In this document: positions 1 to 7,421 of the stretch, one piece after another | How the letters are laid out: the number at the start of each line of letters is the position of its first letter | Numbering within the stretch: position 1 is the first letter of the stretch | Assembly (NCBI GenBank): GCA_000432175.1 | Contig: HF989406.1 | Coordinates: 9,892-22,487 of the forward strand | Source of the DNA: Eubacterium sp. CAG:786 | Lineage (GTDB): Bacteria; Bacillota; Clostridia; Oscillospirales; Ruminococcaceae | Direction: 5' to 3' | DNA: 12,596 nucleotides | Program-made: the position numbers and the translations under genes | Notes under the pieces: model-generated | The model's input: the letters and a program-made list of their open reading frames with translations, nothing else | The model's database searches: none | What the model was told of the DNA's origin: nothing

Positions 1-2
1 CT

Positions 3-515
3 GCCGAGGCTCCCGCTGCAACTGCTGAAGCAGCTGCGCCCGCAGAGGCAGAAACTCCCGCAGCAGCAGAGGGCGTAGCAACGAATTCCGACACGATTTT
101 CGAGAAGCCCGTTGTGAACACCGGCAACGAAGCCTACGACAAGTTCGTACAGGACGCAATCGACGCTGCGACAGCCGAAAAGAAGGACGCTGACAGCGTT
201 GAGCAGTACATCAAGAAGGACAGCTCCTCCCTTGACGAGGGTCTCACCGAATACATCTGGAATGCCGCTGCGGACAGCAAGGCTACACTGTACCTTGACG
301 AGACCAACAACTGCATTTACGTGGTGGCACGCGACGACGCGACCGCTCAGGAGACCTGGAAGACAGAGCAGCACGAGACATTCCTGCATGCGCTGAAAGA
401 TGACGCGTTCGAGGAACTCCTGAAAAACACATATGCAAACTACGCCGTTGACCTTGATGATTACCTTGTAAACACCAAGTACGCGCCTGAAAAGCTCAGG
501 GGCATCGGCGACTGA
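3..515 (+). CDS. C-terminal part of a secreted or foldase-like protein (5' end outside window)
   Basis: The frame is open from the left edge to a TGA at 513-515, giving 171 codons of a longer gene. The GTG at 114 is internal and there is no reason to start there. The first ~27 visible residues are an Ala/Glu/Pro-rich low-complexity linker, typical of extracytoplasmic Firmicutes proteins. The rest is an acidic, mostly helical domain with a short beta-like stretch (ATLYLD, then CIYVVAR) followed by a helix rich in Leu, Asp and Glu. This order, a strand ending in YVV followed by a C-terminal helix and a KYAPEKL-like tail, resembles the end of SurA/PrsA-type peptidyl-prolyl isomerases of Ruminococcaceae. 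No catalytic domain is visible, so that identity is only a guess. It could be any lipoprotein or substrate-binding tail. A hairpin terminator follows 22 bases after the stop. Confidence 0.7.
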   Translation, partial: AEAPAATAEAAAPAEAETPAAAEGVATNSDTIFEKPVVNTGNEAYDKFVQDAIDAATAEKKDADSVEQYIKKDSSSLDEGLTEYIWNAAADSKATLYLDETNNCIYVVARDDATAQETWKTEQHETFLHALKDDAFEELLKNTYANYAVDLDDYLVNTKYAPEKLRGIGD

Positions 516-537
516 TCGCAACAATGGAACATGACCG

Positions 538-568
538 ACCGCCGGCGTAATGCAGGCGGCGGTTTTTT
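538..568 (+). terminator. Intrinsic terminator between the partial gene and the ABC-F gene
   Basis: A 7-bp GC-rich stem (538-544 pairing with 557-563) closes a 12-base loop and runs directly into six T residues (563-568). It lies 22 bases after the upstream stop codon and only 17 bases before the ABC-F start. The simplest role is terminator of the upstream gene. The position also leaves no room for a separate promoter between it and the next gene, so it could control read-through into that gene. An 8-codon ATG-to-TAA mini-frame (524-550) runs through the left arm and stops in the loop. Confidence 0.75.
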
Positions 569-585
569 GATACGAGAGTGATAAC

Positions 586-2490
586 ATGCTACTACTGAGT
601 TTAAACGACATTTCGATGTCGTTCGCAGACAGAACGCTGTTCAGCGGGGTAACGCTGGACGTGTATGACGATGACCGCATTGGCTTCGTCGGCGTGAACG
701 GCAGCGGCAAAACCACCCTTTTCCGGCTTCTTCGCGGGGAACACATTCCCGACGAGGGGCAGGTGCACATCGCGGGAAGCTGCAAAATCGGCGTTATGGA
801 ACAGTTTGCCTGCAAGGATTCCGCAAGAACGCTCTACGACGAGGCATTGACCGTTTTCGACTGGCTGGAGGATATGGAGCTGGAACTTGAGGAGATACAT
901 GACCGCATAGACGGTGGCGACCATTCCGAGGAGACTATAAACCGGCAGACGATGCTCACGGAACGTTTTGAGCGCGACGGGGGACTGACCTACAAGAGCC
1001 GCACCGCTTCCGCGCTGACTGGTCTGGGTTTCTCTGAGAGCGACATGAAGCTGCCGGTATCGGTGCTGAGCGGAGGGCAGAAATCAAAGCTGCAGCTGGC
1101 GAAACTGCTGCTTTCCAACGCGAACCTGCTGCTTCTTGACGAGCCTACCAACCACCTTGATATACAGTCGGTGGAATGGCTCGAGCGCTTCCTGAACGAT
1201 TATCGCGGCGCTTACATCGTTATCTCGCATGACCGTTATTTCCTCGATAAGGTGACTAAGCGCACCATTGAGCTTGAGAACTGCCATGTGCGGGATTACA
1301 AGGGCAACTACACGCGCTTCCTGGAACTCAAGGCTGAGGACATGGAGCGCCGTCGCAAGGAATACGACGCGGCAATGCGCGAGATAGGCAGGATAGAGGG
1401 AATTATCGACCAGCAGAAGCGCTGGAACCAGGCGCACAATTACGTCACCATTGCCAGCAAGCAGAAGCAGATCGACCGCATTGCCGCCGACCTCGTCAAG
1501 CCTGAGGAAGCCCCGGACGCGCTGCATTTTTCGTTCAAATGCAGCGACGGCTGTGGAAACGACGTGTTCCAGGCCGAGAACATCGCGCTGAGTTTCGACG
1601 GAAAGCGGCTGTTCCGCAACGTGAACATCGACATCAAGAAAGGCGAGCGCATCTTTCTAATCGGTGGCAACGGCTGCGGAAAAACCTCGCTGTTCAAGAT
1701 TTTCACGGGGCAGTACATCGCGGACGCAGGCAGCTATAATTACGGCAGCCGCGTTCAGTGGGGGTACTTCGACCAGGCGCAGGCAGGGCTGACTGAAAGC
1801 AAGACCGCGATAGACGAGCTGTGGGACGCTTACCCGCGCATGACGGAAACACAGGTGCGTACCGCTTTGGGTTCGTTCCTGTTCCGCGGGGACGACGTGT
1901 TCAAGCACATTTCGGAGCTTTCCGGAGGCGAGCGCGCACGTATCGCGATTTTAAAGCTGATGCTTTCCGGCGCGAACATGCTGCTTCTCGACGAGCCGAC
2001 AAACCACCTTGACATTTCAAGCTGCGAAGCATTAGAAAACGCGCTGCTGGATTACGACGGCACGCTGTTCATAATTTCGCACGACCGTTACCTCATCAAT
2101 AAGCTTGCCGACAGGATATATTACCTGACCCCTGACGGCGTGAAGGAATACCGCGGTTCGTACGACGCATATGCTCTTGCTGCCGAGAATGCAGCCCAGC
2201 AGAAATCCGAGGACAAGCCGCAGAAGACTGAGAAAGTCAACGACTACAAGCTTAAAAAGGAACGCGAGAGCGAGCGCCGCAAGCTGAACACCAAAGTCAC
2301 CCGCGCAGAAGCGGAAATAGAGCGGCTTGACGCGCTGATTGAGGAAAAGACGAACGAGCTTTCCGGGCTGACTGACTACCAGAAAGCGATGGAACTTTCG
2401 AACGAGATAGAGGAACTGCGTAGGCAGCAGGAACAGACGATGCAGACCTGGGAGGAAGCTTCCCTGGCGCTGGAGGAGTTCGGAGAATGA
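586..2490 (+). CDS. ABC-F family ATPase (ribosome-associated, YdiF/Uup-like)
   Basis: A 634-residue protein with two ABC ATPase domains and no membrane segments, the arrangement of ABC-F proteins that bind the ribosomal E site. Domain 1: Walker A GVNGSGKTT (36-44), signature LSGGQ (161-165), Walker B LLLLDE (181-186) followed by PTNHLD. A charged helical linker (about 240-315) matches the P-site tRNA interaction motif region. Domain 2: Walker A GGNGCGKTS (360-368), signature LSGGE (445-449), Walker B LLLLDE (466-471). Residues ~548-633 are a Lys/Glu-rich C-terminal coiled coil, as in Uup and YdiF. All catalytic residues are present. The ATG at 586 has a weak GAG-type ribosome site. The stop overlaps the next start (ATGA), suggesting translational coupling. 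The family includes both housekeeping translation factors and antibiotic-resistance proteins; the sequence alone does not decide, though the coiled-coil tail favours the housekeeping group. Confidence 0.95.
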   Translation: MLLLSLNDISMSFADRTLFSGVTLDVYDDDRIGFVGVNGSGKTTLFRLLRGEHIPDEGQVHIAGSCKIGVMEQFACKDSARTLYDEALTVFDWLEDMELELEEIHDRIDGGDHSEETINRQTMLTERFERDGGLTYKSRTASALTGLGFSESDMKLPVSVLSGGQKSKLQLAKLLLSNANLLLLDEPTNHLDIQSVEWLERFLNDYRGAYIVISHDRYFLDKVTKRTIELENCHVRDYKGNYTRFLELKAEDMERRRKEYDAAMREIGRIEGIIDQQKRWNQAHNYVTIASKQKQIDRIAADLVKPEEAPDALHFSFKCSDGCGNDVFQAENIALSFDGKRLFRNVNIDIKKGERIFLIGGNGCGKTSLFKIFTGQYIADAGSYNYGSRVQWGYFDQAQAGLTESKTAIDELWDAYPRMTETQVRTALGSFLFRGDDVFKHISELSGGERARIAILKLMLSGANMLLLDEPTNHLDISSCEALENALLDYDGTLFIISHDRYLINKLADRIYYLTPDGVKEYRGSYDAYALAAENAAQQKSEDKPQKTEKVNDYKLKKERESERRKLNTKVTRAEAEIERLDALIEEKTNELSGLTDYQKAMELSNEIEELRRQQEQTMQTWEEASLALEEFGE

Positions 2491-2840
2491 CGAAGCAGAT
2501 AAGGGAATATCTCGCGCACCTGCAGGAATTTCTTGAAGCAGAGCACACCCGGCAGGAATACGCGCAGGAACTGGAACGGCTGCGGGTGCGCATTGGCTTT
2601 TTCTCGCATGAGCGGCTGGTGCATATGTTCATCATGCTGGCGTTTGCGATATTCTTTCTGCTGACGCTGTTCCAGGCGCTTTCTGCTGGTTCTGTGGGGA
2701 TATATGTGCTTGCAGTGCTGTTTCTGGTGCTGCTTGTACCATATATCAAGCATTACTATTTTCTGGAGAATTCCGTTCAGGAAATGTATCTTATCTATAA
2801 TAAAATAGAGCAGCTTGCAGGAGGAGCACATGAACACTGA
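2487..2840 (+). CDS. Small two-helix membrane protein, function unknown
   Basis: A 117-residue protein whose ATG overlaps the ABC-F stop by four bases (ATGA). Residues 1-44 are a charged amphipathic helix rich in Glu, Arg and Gln. Residues ~45-64 and ~68-87 are two hydrophobic membrane helices joined by a very short turn. The C-terminal ~30 residues are polar and probably helical, with both ends predicted on the cytoplasmic side. I recognise no family. Tight overlaps with the genes on both sides make it part of the same transcript. It may be a membrane partner or simply a co-transcribed hypothetical protein. Confidence 0.8.
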   Translation: MTKQIREYLAHLQEFLEAEHTRQEYAQELERLRVRIGFFSHERLVHMFIMLAFAIFFLLTLFQALSAGSVGIYVLAVLFLVLLVPYIKHYYFLENSVQEMYLIYNKIEQLAGGAHEH

Positions 2841-3447
2841 ACTTGTACAGAAGCATTTTGTGGTAGACGACGAGATGATAGACGGCGGATATATGCAGGA
2901 AGTGATAACTCCCCTGTGGTGGGGCGTGAGTATATACGACGGTGAAACCGAGATGTATGACGCACTTGAGCATTTCACCGAGCCGCAGAAATACGTCTGG
3001 GCTATCCAGTGGTATAAGTCGGAGGTGGATAACGGAGGACACGACCAGTTTTTCTATAACCATACCGGCATAGTCTGGGAGATAGCTCTGGAGGGACTGC
3101 GTGCGATAGGCTGCCAATCCGCTGCTGAAACACTTGAGGAAGCGGCTCAGCGGCTGGGTGGGTCGCCCTCAATGGACAGAGAGCACCGCTGGCTGCAGAT
3201 GGAGCGTCACAACGCTGATTTCAGCGACCTTGACAGGGCGTTCTATGACAACGACGCAATTATCGACAAGGCGCTGAATAACTACATTTCGTCAAACCGC
3301 GAAGCATTCTATTTTGACGGCGACGTTATGGTGCCGGATTACATGGCGATGGACGGCGACGACCTGTTCATACCGGGTTTCAGCGGGTATGCCACGGGGC
3401 ATGGCAGCAGCTGTTCTCCCGCAGACTACGACGATTTCGACGAGTGA
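2830..3447 (+). CDS. DMP19 family protein (DUF4375), acidic
   Basis: A 205-residue protein. The start is set at ATG 2830 because an AGGAGG site (2819-2824) lies five bases upstream; a TTG 15 bases earlier is in frame but would put that site inside the gene. The core motif NGGHDQFFYN (68-77), followed by a Trp/Gly-rich helix and an alpha-helical segment with LEEAAQ, is characteristic of the DMP19/DUF4375 family. The founding Neisseria member is described as a DNA-mimic protein that binds a transcription factor; whether this one does the same is unknown. The protein is strongly acidic, and its last ~45 residues form an Asp/Gly/Tyr-rich tail ending in DYDDFDE. It overlaps the preceding gene by 11 bases and is the last gene of the ABC-F unit, followed directly by a terminator. 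Confidence 0.85.
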   Translation: MNTELVQKHFVVDDEMIDGGYMQEVITPLWWGVSIYDGETEMYDALEHFTEPQKYVWAIQWYKSEVDNGGHDQFFYNHTGIVWEIALEGLRAIGCQSAAETLEEAAQRLGGSPSMDREHRWLQMERHNADFSDLDRAFYDNDAIIDKALNNYISSNREAFYFDGDVMVPDYMAMDGDDLFIPGFSGYATGHGSSCSPADYDDFDE

Positions 3448-3452
3448 TAATT

Positions 3453-3486
3453 CAGGGGGCTTCCCGCGGGAGGCTCCTGTTTTTTT
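3453..3486 (+). terminator. Intrinsic terminator after the DMP19 gene
   Basis: A stem-loop beginning five bases after the stop: the left arm (3453-3465) pairs with the right arm (3468-3479) over about 12 pairs, with one bulged G and two G-U pairs. It is followed immediately by seven T residues (3480-3486). It ends the ABC-F unit and separates it from the exporter genes. Confidence 0.85.
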
Positions 3487-3589
3487 GGGAATTGTATTAT
3501 GTGAGCGAAAAATTGTACAAATCAATCCTGTTTATCTTTTTTATCAAAATCTTTCGGTTAAATTTATGATATTTTTGCGATTTTACCGA

Positions 3590-3617
3590 TTTACAAATAC
3601 AAATTTTCTGTTATACT
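3590..3617 (+). promoter_or_regulatory. SigA-type promoter for the ABC exporter pair
   Basis: TTTACA (3590-3595) and TATACT (3612-3617) each match the vegetative consensus at five of six positions, with a 16-base spacer, inside an AT-rich gap. The predicted transcript would start near 3624 and leave a leader of about 55 bases before the ATG at 3680. The rest of the 3487-3679 gap is AT-rich and holds an 8-bp palindrome (TTGTACAA, 3513-3520) that might be an operator half-site, but nothing else I can support. Confidence 0.6.
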
Positions 3618-3679
3618 TATTCAAGAAGATGAAAACGTTCTCAGCCTGTGTAGAGCAGGTAAGGAAGGGGAAAAATGTA

Positions 3680-5419
3680 ATGTTTCTTTTCAAATGGCTG
3701 TGGAAGAATATGAAAGGCTGCCGAGGGATATATATTCTTGCGCTGTGCCTGACTGTTGTGTGCCAGTCGATGTACATAATCACGCCGTATTTCACCCAGC
3801 AGATAACTGATACCTTTATAGTCAACGAAAACGCCCTGCTGAACCTGCAGGAACATACGGACACGCTGATTTTCATGCTGGCGTCGATGGTTGGCTTTAC
3901 GCTGGTGCGCTGCGGGATACAGTACGGCAGCAACATGATGTATGAGCATTCCTCGCAGATGCTTATCTATCGCGTGCGCAAGGTGCTTTTTGACAAGATA
4001 GAGAACCAGGACGCGGCGTTCTACAACGTTTACCGCACCGGTGATATCATGACCCGCGTGACCTCGGACCTTGACATGGTTCGTCACTCCATCGCGTGGA
4101 TAATCAAGACCATGGTGGAATGCGTCGTGCTTTTCTCGGCGTCGCTGATATTCTTCTTCACGATGGACTGGCTGATGGCGCTGTGCCTTATCGCGCTCAC
4201 TCCTGTGATATTGTTCATCACATGGCTGTTCAAGCGCAAGGCAGGGCCTATGTACGTTGACCTGCGCGAGAAGCTTTCTCGCATGAACACTGCCGCAGAG
4301 GAAAACATCTCCGGCAACCGCGTTGTAAAGGCATTCGCACGTGAGGAATACGAGATAAGCCAGTTCGACAAATACAGCCAGGAGTACAGCAAGGCGAACA
4401 AGAAAGCCGCGTTCGTCTGGCTGAAGTTCTTCCCGTTCCTGGAAACCACTGCGCAGTCCCTCAGCGTTGTCATGCTGGTGGCAGGAGGTCTTTTCGTGGT
4501 ATTCGGGCGCATCAGCCTGGGACAGTACGCGGCGTTTTCGGGGCTTATCTGGACGCTTTCCAACCCGATGAGGACCCTCGGAAACATCGTCAACGACCTG
4601 CAGCGCTTCTCCGCCTCCGCGAACAAGATAATCGAGATATATTACGGCAGCCCGCGTATCGTTGACAGAAACGACGCAGTAGACAAGCCCGGCCGCTTCG
4701 ACGGAAAGGTCGAATTCGACCATGTAAGCTTCTCCTACGGGGATACAAAGGTGCTGGACGACATCAGCTTCACCGTTGAGCCGGGGCAGACTGTAGTCAT
4801 CATGGGTGAGACCGGCTCCGGAAAGACCACGCTTGCCGAGCTCATTCCGCGCATTTACGACGTGCAGGGTGGTGAAGTCCGCGTTGACGGCGTGAACGTC
4901 AGCCGGCTGAAACTCAAGCAGCTGCGCCACAATATAGGCTTCGCGACCCAGGACGTGCTGCTGTATTCCGATACCATTGACGGAAACATCAGCTTCGGCG
5001 ACAGCGGCATGTCCGAGGAGGACGTTGTCAAATACGCAAAGGCTGCCGACGCAGACAACTTTGTGAGGAAGCTTTCCGACGGCTACGAAACGATAGTTGG
5101 CGAGCGCGGAGTGGGACTTTCAGGCGGGCAGAAGCAGCGAATTTCCCTTGCGAGAGCGCTTGCAGTTAAGCCAGCCGTGCTGATACTCGACGACACCACA
5201 TCTGCCGTTGACCTCGAAACCGAGAAGCACATTCAGAATTCCCTTGCGAACCTTGACTTCCCCTGCACGAAAATAATAATCGCGCAGCGTATCTCCACCG
5301 CGAAATACGCCGACAAGATAATCGTGCTGAAAGACGGAAAGATACTCGAACAGGGGACTCACGACGAGCTGATAAAGAACAGCGGCTATTACCGCGAAGT
5401 ATACGACCTGCAGAAGTAA
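3680..5419 (+). CDS. ABC exporter half-transporter, subunit with degenerate ATP site (BmrC/TM287-like)
   Basis: A 579-residue type IV ABC exporter half: a six-helix membrane domain (~1-320) fused to an ATPase domain. Start ATG 3680 has a GGAAGGGG site nine bases upstream; an in-frame ATG at 3629 would lie only ~5 bases from the predicted transcription start and lacks a ribosome site. Walker A GETGSGKTT (376-384), signature LSGGQ (480-484). The residue after Walker B is Asp505 instead of the catalytic Glu, and the switch position is Gln536 instead of His. These are the known marks of the non-catalytic half of heterodimeric exporters such as BmrCD, LmrCD and TM287/288. The partner gene begins 13 bases downstream. 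The pair probably exports a drug, lipid or peptide; the substrate cannot be read from the sequence. No regulator gene is adjacent. Confidence 0.93.
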   Translation: MFLFKWLWKNMKGCRGIYILALCLTVVCQSMYIITPYFTQQITDTFIVNENALLNLQEHTDTLIFMLASMVGFTLVRCGIQYGSNMMYEHSSQMLIYRVRKVLFDKIENQDAAFYNVYRTGDIMTRVTSDLDMVRHSIAWIIKTMVECVVLFSASLIFFFTMDWLMALCLIALTPVILFITWLFKRKAGPMYVDLREKLSRMNTAAEENISGNRVVKAFAREEYEISQFDKYSQEYSKANKKAAFVWLKFFPFLETTAQSLSVVMLVAGGLFVVFGRISLGQYAAFSGLIWTLSNPMRTLGNIVNDLQRFSASANKIIEIYYGSPRIVDRNDAVDKPGRFDGKVEFDHVSFSYGDTKVLDDISFTVEPGQTVVIMGETGSGKTTLAELIPRIYDVQGGEVRVDGVNVSRLKLKQLRHNIGFATQDVLLYSDTIDGNISFGDSGMSEEDVVKYAKAADADNFVRKLSDGYETIVGERGVGLSGGQKQRISLARALAVKPAVLILDDTTSAVDLETEKHIQNSLANLDFPCTKIIIAQRISTAKYADKIIVLKDGKILEQGTHDELIKNSGYYREVYDLQK

Positions 5420-5432
5420 GGGGGGATAAGAA

Positions 5433-7232
5433 ATGGCAAGAAACAAATTCGACGTTGACGAGGTGCTTGAGACCCCGTTCGACATAAGGCACCTTAAACG
5501 TTCGCTGGTATATGCGGCAAAATACAAGAAGCGTATCGCGCTGTCGCTTATCCTGAGCGCGCTTGGTTCGGTCATCGGACTTCTGTCGCCTATGATAGTG
5601 CAGAATGCGATAGATAATTACATGATACCCGTTGACCAGGCAGCTGCAGTCAGCCCGGACGATCGCGTGAAGTATATCATACTGAGCGGCGTTGCGGTTT
5701 TTGCGTGCATTGTTGTCAGCGTTATTTTCGCAAAGATACGTTCGGTGATGATGACAAAGGTCGGTCAGGATATCGTCTATGATATCAGAAAGGACCTTTT
5801 CGAGCACATGCAGCGGCTCAGCTTTGAGTACTACGACAGCCGTCCGCACGGAAAGATACTTACACGTATCATCAATTACATCAACGCGATTTCCGACCTG
5901 ATGACGAACGGACTTATCAACTTTATTCTTGAGATGATAAACCTTGTTTTCATCACGATATTCATGTTTTTCGTGAACTGGCAGCTGGCGCTTGTCACCA
6001 TGGCTGGACTTCCGGTGTATGCGTTCATCATGATAATGATAAAGAACGGCCAGCGAAAGGCATGGCAGCAGGTTTCCAACAAGAGTTCCAACCTGAATGC
6101 GTACCTGCATGAAAGCATTGTCGGCGTTAAAATTTCGCAGATGTTCACCCGTGAGGAAGAGAACGCAGAGATAAACGACAAACTCGCGAAGAAGTACAAA
6201 AAGGCATGGATGCGCGCCGTTGCATTTTCAAACCTTGTATGGCCGAGTACCGATGTTGTTTCGATAATCGTGCGTGCGTTCATTTTCGGTGTGGGACTTC
6301 TCGGCATGGGCACCGGCGTGGTTTCCTTCGGTACTATCATCGCTATGACGGACTACTCCGCGAGGTTCTGGCAGCCGCTGATGAACCTTTCAAACCTCAT
6401 GAATACGTTCATCAACGCAGTTGCAAACCTGGAACGTATCTTTGAGATGATGGACGAACCGGTGACCGTGGACGACATTCCCGGTGCTGCCGAAATGCCT
6501 GAAATAAAGGGCGATGTGCACTTCCGCGATGTGACATTCGCGTATGAGCCGGGTATAAACATACTGGAGCATCTCTCGTTTGATGTGAAAGCGGGGCAGA
6601 GTATCGCTCTGGTAGGTCCCACCGGTGCCGGAAAAACCACCATCGTCAACCTGATTTCACGCTTCTACAATATCAGCGGTGGGGAAGTTGACATTGACGA
6701 CAGCGATATTTCAAAGGTAACGCTGCATTCGCTCCGTTCCCAGATGGGAATAATGCTGCAGGACAGCTTCGTTTTCAGCGGAACGATACGCGACAACATA
6801 GCCTACGGCAAGCTTGACGCCACCGACGAGGAAATACGCAGCGCCTGCCATATCGTTGGCATAGACAGCTACATTGAGTCGCTGCCGGACAGTTACAACA
6901 CAGTGGTAAACGAGCGCGGCTCCGGACTTTCGCAGGGACAGAAGCAGCTTATCGCGTTCGCGCGGACTATCGTTTCCGACCCGAAGATACTGGTGCTTGA
7001 CGAGGCGACGTCTTCCATCGACGCCAAGACTGAGCGCTACCTGCAGAATGGTCTGAACCACCTGCTCAAGGGCAGGACTTCATTCATAATCGCGCACCGT
7101 CTTTCGACTATCCGCAGCTGCGACCGCATAATGTACGTTTCCAACAAGGGAATAACAGAAGCGGGCACACATGATGAGCTGATGGCAAAGAAGGGCGATT
7201 ATTACAGGCTATACACCGCGCAGAGCGTTTGA
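5433..7232 (+). CDS. ABC exporter half-transporter, catalytic subunit (BmrD/TM288-like)
   Basis: A 599-residue half-transporter with ~6 membrane helices (~35-335) and a C-terminal ATPase domain. Walker A GPTGAGKTT (395-403), Walker B ending in catalytic Glu524, and switch His555 are all canonical. The signature is LSQGQ (499-503) rather than LSGGQ. In the heterodimer this weak signature faces the Walker A/B of the upstream subunit (Asp505, Gln536), forming the degenerate site. This subunit's intact Walker A/B faces the partner's LSGGQ, forming the working site. The extended ~35-residue cytoplasmic N-terminus before helix 1 is also usual for this subunit type. A strong AAGGGGGG ribosome site sits just upstream, overlapping the preceding stop, so the two are co-translated. 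The gene ends two bases before an inverted-repeat element. Confidence 0.94.
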   Translation: MARNKFDVDEVLETPFDIRHLKRSLVYAAKYKKRIALSLILSALGSVIGLLSPMIVQNAIDNYMIPVDQAAAVSPDDRVKYIILSGVAVFACIVVSVIFAKIRSVMMTKVGQDIVYDIRKDLFEHMQRLSFEYYDSRPHGKILTRIINYINAISDLMTNGLINFILEMINLVFITIFMFFVNWQLALVTMAGLPVYAFIMIMIKNGQRKAWQQVSNKSSNLNAYLHESIVGVKISQMFTREEENAEINDKLAKKYKKAWMRAVAFSNLVWPSTDVVSIIVRAFIFGVGLLGMGTGVVSFGTIIAMTDYSARFWQPLMNLSNLMNTFINAVANLERIFEMMDEPVTVDDIPGAAEMPEIKGDVHFRDVTFAYEPGINILEHLSFDVKAGQSIALVGPTGAGKTTIVNLISRFYNISGGEVDIDDSDISKVTLHSLRSQMGIMLQDSFVFSGTIRDNIAYGKLDATDEEIRSACHIVGIDSYIESLPDSYNTVVNERGSGLSQGQKQLIAFARTIVSDPKILVLDEATSSIDAKTERYLQNGLNHLLKGRTSFIIAHRLSTIRSCDRIMYVSNKGITEAGTHDELMAKKGDYYRLYTAQSV

Positions 7233-7233
7233 G

Positions 7234-7420
7234 TTAATTCGGAATTCGTAATGCGGAATTCGGAATTATGGTGTCCCGCTTCGCGGGACGTAATTAAATA
7301 TAAAATATACAGGGCGAGAGTTTTTCTTTCGCCCTGTATCGTTCATTATAAATCTTTTGAAATATGATCCGCGAAGCGGATACATAAATTACGAATTACG
7401 CATTCCGAATTCCGAATTAA
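7234..7420. repeat. MITE-like inverted-repeat element filling a convergent gap
   Basis: A 187-bp AT-rich element bounded by 34-bp inverted repeats (7234-7267 and 7387-7420) that match at 31 of 34 positions. The arms are built of nested GGAATTCG/GTAATTCG units and begin and end in TTAA. Between the arms are three more hairpins: 7273-7289 (7-bp stem, TTC loop), 7307-7339 (14-bp stem, loop of five T) and 7367-7381 (6-bp stem, GAA loop). It has no coding capacity. It begins two bases after the stop of the exporter gene and ends two bases before the sigG stop codon. This is consistent with a non-autonomous mobile repeat or a repetitive extragenic element now serving as the terminator region. No target duplication is clear, unless TTAA itself is the target. 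Confidence 0.75.
7307..7339 (-). terminator. Probable terminator of sigG (possibly bidirectional) inside the repeat
   Basis: A stem of 14 pairs, including one G-U (7307-7320 with 7326-7339), closes a five-T loop. On the minus strand it is followed by ATTTTATATTTAATT, a loose T-rich tract about 80 bases beyond the sigG stop. On the plus strand the following tract is weaker, so termination of the exporter genes there is less certain. Confidence 0.5.
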
Positions 7421-7421
7421 A

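Noticed and set aside
3513..3520. TTGTACAA palindrome upstream of the exporter promoter as an operator
   Set aside because: Eight bases is too short to support a call, there is no second site, and no regulator gene is adjacent.
3314..3679. Upstream extension of the first exporter gene to position 3314
   Set aside because: The extension runs through the DMP19 gene, its terminator and the predicted promoter, and codes for non-family sequence. The ribosome site and homology support ATG 3680.
3641..4930. Long minus-strand frame of 429 codons opposite the first exporter gene
   Set aside because: It is antisense to a clear ABC exporter, has a His/Arg-rich composition without domains, and lacks a ribosome site; it is a codon-bias shadow.
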